From NCBI GenBank assembly GCA_023511475.1, contig JAIMBM010000224.1, positions 1 through 5,773 on the forward strand: a DNA stretch of 5,773 bases, written 5' to 3'. The translations under genes and the position numbers were made by a program. Below are positions 1 through 5,545 of the stretch, one piece after another. Source of the DNA: Anaerolineae bacterium. Its GTDB lineage: Bacteria; Chloroflexota; Anaerolineae; SpSt-313. Each line of letters starts with the position of its first letter. Position 1 is the first letter of the stretch. A model generated the notes under the pieces. The model was given only the letters and a program-made list of their open reading frames with translations, was not told the origin of the DNA and made no database searches.

Positions 1-41
1 CCTCCGTTCCATGCGCGGAGCGCGATTCTGAACTTGTGCAC

Positions 42-70
42 TTGGGCAAGAGCCAGACTTGTGGTATTAT
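42..70 (+). promoter_or_regulatory. Candidate sigma70-type promoter with extended -10
   Basis: A -35-like TTGGGC lies at 42-47 and a -10 TATTAT at 65-70, separated by 17 nt. A TG dinucleotide at 62-63, one base before the -10, makes it an extended -10 element (TGnTATTAT), which could compensate for the weak -35 (3 of 6 consensus matches). The expected transcription start is near 77, giving a leader of about 36 nt before the ATG at 113. It stands out as an AT-rich island in a GC-rich window. It would drive the three-gene plus-strand block. This is inferred from motif matching only. Confidence 0.5.
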
Positions 71-112
71 TCTGTGCATCGCAGGCGACGGGACCTGAAA
101 GGGGCAGGCACT

Positions 113-1447
113 ATGACTACGACGGAACCCGAAGCGCCGCTCTTGACCTGCGGGATGCGCTTTGCCCTTCTGGATGAGCACGGCGAGGAGATATCCGCCG
201 GCGATGGTCAGGTCTCGCTGGCCGGTGATAGCCTCTCCCTGCTGCCAAGGCTGCAGGCTCCCCTTCTCCTTCCCCTGCGGGACGTCGCCGATGTGATCCC
301 GGGCCAGTACACGCTCGAGCTCCCCCTCCTCTCCGGCGAGATCCTCAAGCTCTCCCACCTCGGTTACCAGTTTGAGGATTTCACCCGTCAGCTCTGTCGC
401 CTGCGCAATGAGCTGCTCCTCAGCGACATGCTCATGCACGAGAGCCTGCGACGCTCAGGCGTGGGGGCCGAGCTCGTCCTGACCGACGCCGAGGGCCATG
501 ACGTTCAGCGAGGCCGCTGCGAGGTGCGCCTCTACGACACGGCCCTGGTCCTCTTGCCGGAGCGGGGCGACATCATCCGGCTCACCTACAGCGATATCGC
601 CCGCGTTGAGGATCAGAACTATGTCCTCAGGATCGTCTCGGAGTATGGCGAGGTCGTTGCGGTCAGCAAGATGGGCCGCGAGCACGATAGCCTGGTTCGC
701 TCCCTCTCCGAGGCGATGAACGCCCTCGCCCTCAAGGTTCACGCGATGATACGGGAGCTGTTGCCCGGAGCCGGGCCTGCCGTGCTGCGCCGCGCCGGCC
801 AGCTGCTTAAGGAGGGCAGGGCGGCGCGCCGCGCCGACATCGAGGCCCTCTCGGTGGACCTGTGGGCCCAGCTCGTGGAACACCTCTCGGCAGCGGGGGT
901 CCGCGAGGAGTACGAGTTCCTGACCTCGCTCGGGCAGGCGGATCGGGTCAGCATTGGGATCAAGCGTGGCCTGATGGGCGACCTGACCGGTGAGTACGTG
1001 TGGTTCCTTGTGCCCGTCTACAGCGAGGACCCGGCGCGGCCGGGCAACGCCATCGTCATGGAGGCGTCGAGCGGAGAGGGGGGAGGTCGGGCGACCTATG
1101 TCTTCCGCATGCTGAGCCGTGCTGAGTATGCTCGCCCGCACGACCTCGCCGTGCTGCATGCTGCGGCCGACCGCTGCCTGGCGAGCATCAACCGCTGCAT
1201 GCAGGCCGTCAACTTTCGCCGTGAGCCGATCTACCTTCCGGAGCGCAGGCTGGCCGAGCCGGAATACGCCCGGTACCGGTACGCGCTGCGCAAGCTCCCC
1301 GCCCTGCAGGAGCTGCGCCGCCTCTTTGTGGGGCGAGTCGCGCACTCGACGCCTTCGCAGTGGCAGAACGACATCATGGACCTGCTCCGCTTCAATGTGA
1401 GCGTTCAGGACGACCAGGCAACCTGGCGCCGCAAAGCGTCGGCCTGA
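113..1447 (+). CDS. Tandem PH-like-domain protein with unknown conserved C-terminal domain
   Basis: A 444-aa protein of unknown function. The ATG at 113 is chosen over an in-frame ATG at 59 because AAGGGG at 99-104 sits 8 nt before it, and the extra 18 residues would overlap the candidate promoter. Residues about 17-108 and 118-218 look like two copies of one module. Each starts with an acidic turn (LLDEHGEEI; LTDAEGHDV), runs through short beta strands (LSLLPRL; LVLLPER) and a strand-turn (DVADVIPGQYTLEL; DIARVEDQNYVLRI), and ends in an amphipathic helix. That is the layout of a PH-like fold. Residues 220-270 are helical and Arg/Ala-rich. Residues 275-375 form a separate domain with KRGLMGDLTGEYVWFLVP and a later GRATYVFRM strand; the tail is helical. 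There is no signal peptide, membrane span or catalytic motif, so it is probably cytoplasmic. It is first in a likely operon, 37 nt before the FecR-like gene. The PH-like call rests on residue pattern only; the function is unknown. Confidence 0.88.
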   Translation: MTTTEPEAPLLTCGMRFALLDEHGEEISAGDGQVSLAGDSLSLLPRLQAPLLLPLRDVADVIPGQYTLELPLLSGEILKLSHLGYQFEDFTRQLCRLRNELLLSDMLMHESLRRSGVGAELVLTDAEGHDVQRGRCEVRLYDTALVLLPERGDIIRLTYSDIARVEDQNYVLRIVSEYGEVVAVSKMGREHDSLVRSLSEAMNALALKVHAMIRELLPGAGPAVLRRAGQLLKEGRAARRADIEALSVDLWAQLVEHLSAAGVREEYEFLTSLGQADRVSIGIKRGLMGDLTGEYVWFLVPVYSEDPARPGNAIVMEASSGEGGGRATYVFRMLSRAEYARPHDLAVLHAAADRCLASINRCMQAVNFRREPIYLPERRLAEPEYARYRYALRKLPALQELRRLFVGRVAHSTPSQWQNDIMDLLRFNVSVQDDQATWRRKASA

Positions 1448-1484
1448 GGGTCCGCGGTCAACCCGGCGAAGCAGGGGGAGGCAG

Positions 1485-2597
1485 ATGAAAGGCGTAGTGC
1501 TCGAGCAGCCGGTCGGCGAGGTCTGGGTGGTCCGGGGCGGGCAGCGCACCCGCGCGACCCGCACGCTGGCTCTGAAGGATCTGGATACCGTCGAGACCGG
1601 GACCAACTCGTACGTCCCCTCCATCCACGACAATCCCAGCCCGGCCTCGGGCCAGAAAGGGAGTGACCTCTGCCTGTTTCCCAACACCAGAGTGGTTCTC
1701 TCCATTCGCCGAGGGCTGATCGCCGGCGTAGAGATCCATGAGGGGCTGGTCGGCGCCTTTACCGAGGCGCCGGTTGTGACGCCGACGGCAGAGTGGTGCG
1801 GCAGCGCCTGGGCGGAGGTTGCTCCGAACGGCGATACGGTCGTCGCCGCGAGCCGCGTCAGCGTGCGGCACCGCCCCAGCGGACGCGTCGTCGCCTTCAC
1901 TGACCCCGATGGCAGGCAGCAGATTCGCGTGTCTGCTGACGGGATTGCGGCGCCGGAGGTCATGGATCAACGTTTCTCCCACGCCCGGGAGATCTGGGAG
2001 AACCGCGGTGCCTTCTACGCCGCGTCCCTCTATGGCCAGATGGCCGCATCGATGGCAGCAGGCGAGGAAAAGCTCCTCGCGACTTTTGGGGCGGTGGCCG
2101 ACCGCTTCGGTCTGGACATGGAGGCCGTGAGGCAGAGCCTGGCTCAGCAGCAGAGCTGGCTGCAGGCGCAGGCCGCGAGCTACGGTCAAGAGGCTGCTGC
2201 CATGCAGCAGGCCGACCTCGGCCGGGCGACCCTGATCCCCATAGACCAGATCGTCGAGTACCAGGGCGTTTCCTTCCGCATTGTCTCTGCCAAGCGCGAG
2301 CCGGCTCGAGGTGAGACAGACCGGCTGTCGCTCCAGGTCGAAGCCGAGAACCGGGGCGCCAACCCCGTGTTCGTCTTCTACAGTGAAGAAGTGCGCCTGA
2401 TCGGCGCCGAGGGGCAGGCTTTTGCTGTCGACGACTATACATTGGAGACCGCCCTCGAGCCGGGACGAGCGTACACAGGATATCTCATCGCCGAGGTGGG
2501 GCGAGGCGAGGAGCGACTGACGCTGCAGTGGGGGAAGAGGAGCCTGCCCAAGGTTGAGCTGGCCCTTGACCTCTCTGGATCAGGAAGAAGCGACTGA
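1485..2597 (+). CDS. FecR-like/DUF4352-like protein, cytoplasmic
   Basis: A 370-aa protein preceded by a purine-rich Shine-Dalgarno, AGGGGGAGG at 1473-1481. Residues about 6-150 resemble a FecR-type beta domain: an opening GEVWVVRGGQ strand, LKDLDTVETGTNSYV matching the usual 'GD.v.TG..S.a' signature, then LFPNTRVVLSI, HEGLVGAF and a closing PDGRQQIRV strand. Residues about 160-247 are helical and rich in Ala, Gln and Met, possibly coiled-coil. Residues about 252-363 resemble the DUF4352/telokin-like sandwich: GVSFRIVSAKRE, LSLQVEAENRGANPV, an EEVRLIGAEGQAF strand, then ALEPGRAYTGYLIAEV. In known families both folds are usually periplasmic or extracytoplasmic, but this protein has no signal peptide, lipobox or transmembrane helix. 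It may act as an intracellular binding or assembly module. It lies 37 nt after the tandem PH-like gene and is followed by a stem-loop. The domain assignments are by eye. Confidence 0.85.
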   Translation: MKGVVLEQPVGEVWVVRGGQRTRATRTLALKDLDTVETGTNSYVPSIHDNPSPASGQKGSDLCLFPNTRVVLSIRRGLIAGVEIHEGLVGAFTEAPVVTPTAEWCGSAWAEVAPNGDTVVAASRVSVRHRPSGRVVAFTDPDGRQQIRVSADGIAAPEVMDQRFSHAREIWENRGAFYAASLYGQMAASMAAGEEKLLATFGAVADRFGLDMEAVRQSLAQQQSWLQAQAASYGQEAAAMQQADLGRATLIPIDQIVEYQGVSFRIVSAKREPARGETDRLSLQVEAENRGANPVFVFYSEEVRLIGAEGQAFAVDDYTLETALEPGRAYTGYLIAEVGRGEERLTLQWGKRSLPKVELALDLSGSGRSD

Positions 2598-2599
2598 AG

Positions 2600-2626
2600 G
2601 GGCCAGAGGGCAAGCTCCTCTGGCCC
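2600..2626 (+). promoter_or_regulatory. Stem-loop immediately after the FecR-like gene
   Basis: A perfect 10-bp stem, GGGCCAGAGG at 2600-2609 pairing with CCTCTGGCCC at 2617-2626, closes a 7-nt loop. It starts 3 nt after the stop codon ending at 2597. No U-tract follows, so it is not a standard intrinsic terminator. It could stabilise the 3' end of the upstream message, or cause partial termination that lowers expression of the zinc-ribbon gene 100 nt downstream. I see no convincing promoter in 2627-2726. Confidence 0.55.
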
Positions 2627-2726
2627 GACGGCCACATGTTTGGCGGTGCTTGCGTTTCTGAATGTGGGCATCACAGCCCCGTGATCGACGGCGCGCAAGA
2701 GCATCCATCAAGGGGAGGTCAGGACC

Positions 2727-3398
2727 ATGCCGCTGCAAGCCTTTACCGACAACTATGAGGACAACTCTACCGAGGCCGGCTTCCAGTTCACGTTCTACTG
2801 CGACCTGTGTCATGAGGGGTTCAAGTCGACCTTCATCGAGTCCAGGAGCTACAAGCGCTCGGGGCTGTTTCGTGGGCTTGGGCGTGCCATATCCGTGGGC
2901 ACATCGCTCCTGGGTCCGTCGGGCATTACCGAGGTGCTCAGCCAGGGCTCGGATATCCTATCCGAGCGTTTCCACGGCATGTCGCCGGAGTGGCACAAGG
3001 AGCACGAAGCCGCCTTTGCCCAGGCGCAGGCCGAGGCCAAGCGCATGTTCCATCGGTGCCCCAAGTGCAGGAAGTGGGTGTGCGACAACGACTGGAACGA
3101 GCAGGAGGGGCTCTGTGTCGACGATGCGCCGCGAGTGAACGTGGAGGTTGCGGCCGCCCGCGGACAGAAGATGGTTGCCGACATCCAGGAGAAGGCCGCC
3201 TCGACGAAGGTCTTTACCGGCGAGATCGAGAGCAAGCAGACCATCTGCCCACAGTGCGGCAAACCGGCAGGCGAGGGCAAGTTCTGCAACAACTGTGGCG
3301 CCCGCCTCGGCCTCATCGAGTGTCCGGTCTGCGGGGCGCGCAGCCCGGCGGGGACGCGCTTTTGCGGCGAGTGCGGCAACCGCTTGGCGGGAGACTGA
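2727..3398 (+). CDS. Multi-zinc-ribbon protein with C-terminal double zinc ribbon
   Basis: A 223-aa protein with a near-ideal Shine-Dalgarno, GGAGGT at 2714-2719, 7 nt before the ATG. Residues 25-28 are CDLC. A Gly-rich, moderately hydrophobic stretch follows at about 47-68. A charged helix (about 85-107) leads to HRCPKCRKWVC at 109-119 and GLCVDD at 128-133. Residues 174-190 (CPQCGKP...FCNNCG) and 199-216 (CPVCGAR...FCGECG) are two classic CxxC-x(9-10)-CxxC ribbons, together a double zinc ribbon of the DZR/DZANK type. Such ribbons normally bind structural zinc and mediate protein or nucleic-acid contacts. The N-terminal CxxC may pair across a long insert with the central cysteines. An Asp sits at 133 where a second CxxC cysteine might be expected. 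There is no signal peptide and no clear membrane span. It is the third gene of the plus-strand block and is followed by a strong terminator. It is probably an intracellular adaptor or regulator; its partner is unknown. Confidence 0.9.
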   Translation: MPLQAFTDNYEDNSTEAGFQFTFYCDLCHEGFKSTFIESRSYKRSGLFRGLGRAISVGTSLLGPSGITEVLSQGSDILSERFHGMSPEWHKEHEAAFAQAQAEAKRMFHRCPKCRKWVCDNDWNEQEGLCVDDAPRVNVEVAAARGQKMVADIQEKAASTKVFTGEIESKQTICPQCGKPAGEGKFCNNCGARLGLIECPVCGARSPAGTRFCGECGNRLAGD

Positions 3399-3430
3399 GG
3401 GGGCAGGAGTCTGCTCGACAACCCAGCCTC

Positions 3431-3452
3431 GCCCGGGGGTGAACCTCCGGGC
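3431..3452 (+). other. GC-rich stem-loop downstream of the zinc-ribbon gene
   Basis: GCCCGGGGG at 3431-3439 pairs with CCTCCGGGC at 3444-3452: nine base pairs, one of them a G-U wobble in the plus-strand RNA, closing a TGAA tetraloop. It lies in the 3' untranslated part of the plus-strand transcript, 32 nt after the stop, before the real terminator. It has no U-tract. Protection of the mRNA 3' end is possible, but the stem may have no role. Confidence 0.4.
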
Positions 3453-3514
3453 AGTGCCGCGGGCATGGCGGACGCTTGCCGCCCGACGTTGAGGCGTTCG
3501 GCTGAGAAAGGCAT

Positions 3515-3558
3515 AGCTCCCTTTGGGGCTGGGTGCCTAGCCCCAAAGGGAGCTTTTT
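3515..3558 (+). terminator. Rho-independent terminator of the three-gene block
   Basis: AGCTCCCTTTGGGGCT at 3515-3530 is a perfect 16-bp inverted repeat with AGCCCCAAAGGGAGCT at 3539-3554. The stem can extend inward by a G-U and a G-C pair, leaving a GTGC tetraloop. T at 3554-3558 forms a short U-tract on the plus strand. The opposite strand has no T-run after the stem, so the terminator acts mainly on plus-strand transcription. It starts 117 nt after the zinc-ribbon stop codon. Confidence 0.88.
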
Positions 3559-3564
3559 GCTTTC

Positions 3565-3586
3565 GCGCGGGGCCGCAGCCCCGCGC
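3565..3586. other. Second GC-rich stem-loop after the terminator
   Basis: GCGCGGGGC at 3565-3573 pairs with GCCCCGCGC at 3578-3586 around a CGCA loop: nine perfect base pairs, 7 nt after the terminator T-tract. It has no U-tract. It might serve as a back-up transcription block for either strand, but short GC palindromes also arise by chance in DNA this rich in G and C. Confidence 0.35.
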
Positions 3587-3716
3587 CGTTGCTGTCGCTC
3601 CGCGCCGGGTTGCGAAAGCGCGGCAGGTACGGGGCGTGCACGGCCCGCAGCTCGTCGGGATGCGCGCTGCGGCGTCATGCCTTCAGGGTACGCGTTCGAG
3701 GAGGGGGACTGCAGGG

Positions 3717-3754
3717 CGCCCAGGCGGTCGCCATGGAAGGCGACCGCCTGGGCG
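3717..3754 (-). terminator. Probable terminator hairpin of the permease operon (no U-tract)
   Basis: CGCCCAGGCGGTCGCC at 3717-3732 and GGCGACCGCCTGGGCG at 3739-3754 form a perfect 16-bp, very GC-rich stem with a 6-nt loop. The stem begins 28 nt past the stop codon of the second permease gene, the normal place for a minus-strand terminator. No T-run follows on either strand, so it would be a U-less (I-shaped) terminator or an mRNA-stabilising stem. The perfect pairing makes chance unlikely; the terminator role is inferred from position. Confidence 0.55.
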
Positions 3755-3782
3755 AGCATGGCGGTGCTCCCTCGGGCCAGCG

Positions 3783-4619
3783 TCAGTACTTCATGCCGGT
3801 GAGTACGATCCCCTGGACAAAGGCCCGCTGGAATATGAAGTAGATGACCACCATCGGCAGTAGGACCAGCACGGAGGCGGCAACGACCAGGTTGTACTGC
3901 TGCCAGCGCTGGAAGGCAAAGAGGGTGACGCCGATGGGGAGCGTCCGCGAGCGGTCGCTGTCGGTGACGATGAGCGGCCAGAGAAAGTCGTTCCAGATCC
4001 AGATAAAGTGAAAGATGGCCAGCGCCGACAGGGCTGGCCGGCAGAGCGGCAGGACGATCTGCCAGAAGGTGCGCCAGTCGGACGCGCCGTCGATGCGCGC
4101 AGCATCCAGCATCTCGTCCGGGATGGACTGGATGAACTGCCGCATCAAAAAGATGCCGAACGGGCTGATCAGCGCCGGCACGATCATGGCCCAGAGGGTA
4201 TCCTTCAGCTTGAGCACCATGGCCACGATCATGTAGCAGGGGATCAGGATCACGGCGAAGGGGATCATCATCGTGCTCAGGATCACGATAAAGAGGAACC
4301 CCTTGAGTGGGAACTCGTACTTGGCAAAGATGAACCCCGCCATGGCGCTGGTAAAGATGTTGGCCAGCACGACTATGACGGCCACAACCGTCGAGTTGCG
4401 GTAGTAGATGGGAAAGTTGGCGTGCCAGGCCTTCTGGTAATGCAGGAACGTGATCTTGGACGGGATCCAGATGATGGGATAGGTCATCGTCTCGGACGGG
4501 TACTTGATCGAGGTGATCAGGGTCCAGTAGAAGGGCAGGATCATGATGATGGACCCCACAATGAGGATCAGGTACACCACGACGGCTGAAAGCCGGCTGA
4601 CAGTTCTGTTCGACAGCAT
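3783..4619 (-). CDS. Carbohydrate ABC transporter permease, MalG/UgpE-like (CUT1)
   Basis: A 278-aa inner-membrane permease of a binding-protein-dependent sugar importer. The start at 4619 is supported by GGGAGGGG just upstream and by an N-terminus that suits the family; the frame stays open upstream to 4763 but overlaps the preceding gene. Six membrane segments are visible at about residues 12-36, 77-98, 106-128, 141-161, 196-217 and 246-264. The cytoplasmic EAA loop at about 172-191 (DAARIDGAS...LP) contacts the ATPase. The C-terminus, FVQGIVLTGMKY, resembles the usual 'FVQG...TG.K' ending of MalG-type subunits. Length is normal for the family. The gene follows the partner permease by 11 nt, with its ribosome binding site in that gap, so the two are surely co-transcribed and form the heterodimeric channel. 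The substrate cannot be told from the sequence. Confidence 0.96.
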   Translation of the reverse strand: MLSNRTVSRLSAVVVYLILIVGSIIMILPFYWTLITSIKYPSETMTYPIIWIPSKITFLHYQKAWHANFPIYYRNSTVVAVIVVLANIFTSAMAGFIFAKYEFPLKGFLFIVILSTMMIPFAVILIPCYMIVAMVLKLKDTLWAMIVPALISPFGIFLMRQFIQSIPDEMLDAARIDGASDWRTFWQIVLPLCRPALSALAIFHFIWIWNDFLWPLIVTDSDRSRTLPIGVTLFAFQRWQQYNLVVAASVLVLLPMVVIYFIFQRAFVQGIVLTGMKY

Positions 4620-4630
4620 CGGGCCCCTCC

Positions 4631-5545
4631 CTAATAGCTCCAGCGGGTCCTGAGGTAGCGGAGCTCGACCAGGGTGAGGATCAGGATTACGATGAAGAAG
4701 AGATAGGCCAGAGAGGAGGCATAGCCCATACGGAACTGGGCAAAGCCTGTCTCCTGGATCCACATCACGACCATGCGGCTCGCGTCCTCCGGGCCGCCCC
4801 GTGTCATGATATAAGGCACGGAGAACACCTGCAGGGCGCCGATGGTGCCGGTCACCGTAATGAAGAGCACGGTCGGTGAGAGCAGCGGCCAGGTGATCTT
4901 CCAGAACATCTGCCAGGAGCTTGCCCCGTCGATGCGGGCCGCCTCATAGAACTCGTGGGGTATTCCCACGAGCCCCGCGAGGAAGAGCACGACGTTGTAC
5001 CCCATGCCGCTCCAGATGCCCACGACGATCAGGGAGGGTATGACGCGTGTGGCGGAGGTCAGCCAGGGCTGCGCCGGGATGCCGAGCCCGGCGAGGAAGG
5101 CGTTCAGCACGCCAAACTGAGACGGTTGCAGGATGAATCGCCAGACAATGGTCACGGCGATCACAGGCGTGACAACCGGAAGGAAGTAGGCGGTGCGGAA
5201 CAAGTCCTTGAGGTGGGCCCGACTGTGGATGAGCTGGGCCACGAAGAGCGATGCCGCCATACCGAGTGGCACCGAGACAAAGGCATAGTAGAAGGTGTTG
5301 ATCACCGTCTTGCGGAACACGGTGTCCTTCGTCAGCGCGTAGATATAGTTGTCGACGCCGATGAACCGCAGCGGCTGCAGCATCTCATAGTTGTGGAAGC
5401 TAAGGTAGAAGGAAGCAAAGATAGGGAAGACGGCGAAGACGAAGAGAAGCCCCAGTATGGGGACGAGCCACAGCACGATAGGGCGGAAGCGCCGGCGGCC
5501 TCTGGCCGCCCGTTTTTCAGCCGACGCGCGTACTGCTGCTGTCAT
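4631..5545 (-). CDS. Sugar ABC transporter permease, MalF/UgpA-like (CUT1)
   Basis: A 304-aa inner-membrane permease. Three in-frame ATGs are possible: 5614, 5563 and 5545. I choose 5545 because AGGAAGG lies 5 nt upstream, and the resulting MTAAVRASAEK tail, followed by a basic RGRRRFR stretch before the first helix, is typical. For 5614 an AGGAG directly abuts the ATG, too close. Membrane segments lie at about 22-46, 81-106, 117-139, 168-191, 222-243 and 275-296. Other visible features are a periplasmic FIGVDNYIYAL motif at 61-71, common in UgpA/LacF-type proteins, and an EAA loop at about 201-220 (EAARIDGAS...WP). Near the C-terminus, IMTRGGPEDASR is also a family signature. It heads the visible operon and precedes the second permease. 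A substrate-binding protein gene usually lies just upstream, here beyond the window edge. The ligand is unknown; a CUT1 oligosaccharide or glycoside is likely. Confidence 0.95.
   Translation of the reverse strand: MTAAVRASAEKRAARGRRRFRPIVLWLVPILGLLFVFAVFPIFASFYLSFHNYEMLQPLRFIGVDNYIYALTKDTVFRKTVINTFYYAFVSVPLGMAASLFVAQLIHSRAHLKDLFRTAYFLPVVTPVIAVTIVWRFILQPSQFGVLNAFLAGLGIPAQPWLTSATRVIPSLIVVGIWSGMGYNVVLFLAGLVGIPHEFYEAARIDGASSWQMFWKITWPLLSPTVLFITVTGTIGALQVFSVPYIMTRGGPEDASRMVVMWIQETGFAQFRMGYASSLAYLFFIVILILTLVELRYLRTRWSY

Larger units (their letters stand above)
3399..3782. other. Convergent intergenic region, stem-loop rich, no gene seen
   Basis: This 384-nt stretch lies between the zinc-ribbon gene (plus) and the second permease gene (minus). 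It contains four stem-loops, listed separately, including one clear intrinsic terminator. Open frames crossing it have no ribosome binding site and poor protein-like composition (Arg/Ala/Pro/Ser-rich), as expected from GC-rich noncoding DNA. I see no insertion sequence, attachment site or RNA gene. Confidence 0.7.

Noticed and set aside
1..41. Short inverted repeat CTCCG/CGGAG as an upstream terminator
   Set aside because: It has a five-base stem and no T-run; too weak to call.
59..112. Upstream ATG adding 18 residues to the first protein
   Set aside because: There is no ribosome binding site before 59, the extension (MWYYSVHRRRRDLKGAGT) overlaps the candidate promoter, and the ATG at 113 has a well-spaced AAGGGG.
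455..1963. Long 502-codon open frame on the minus strand
   Set aside because: It lies antisense to two well-supported plus-strand genes and crosses their boundary. Its content is low-complexity Arg/Leu/Pro/Val, it has no ribosome binding site, and it is explained by the G/C bias of third codon positions.
1458..2189. 243-codon minus-strand frame opposite the FecR-like gene
   Set aside because: It is a shadow of the plus-strand gene, which has the better ribosome binding site and recognisable domain pattern; no family resemblance is seen in the antisense translation.
3540..3680. Minus-strand frame with high G/C at third positions (around HPDELRAVHAPYLPRF) that might be a gene remnant
   Set aside because: It is only about 40 codons, has no start codon or ribosome binding site, and its end is formed by the terminator hairpin. 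The composition is expected by chance in this GC-rich DNA.
4008..4589. 193-codon plus-strand frame rich in Asp, Gly and His
   Set aside because: It is antisense to the second permease gene; the acidic/His-rich content is the usual mirror of a membrane-protein gene.
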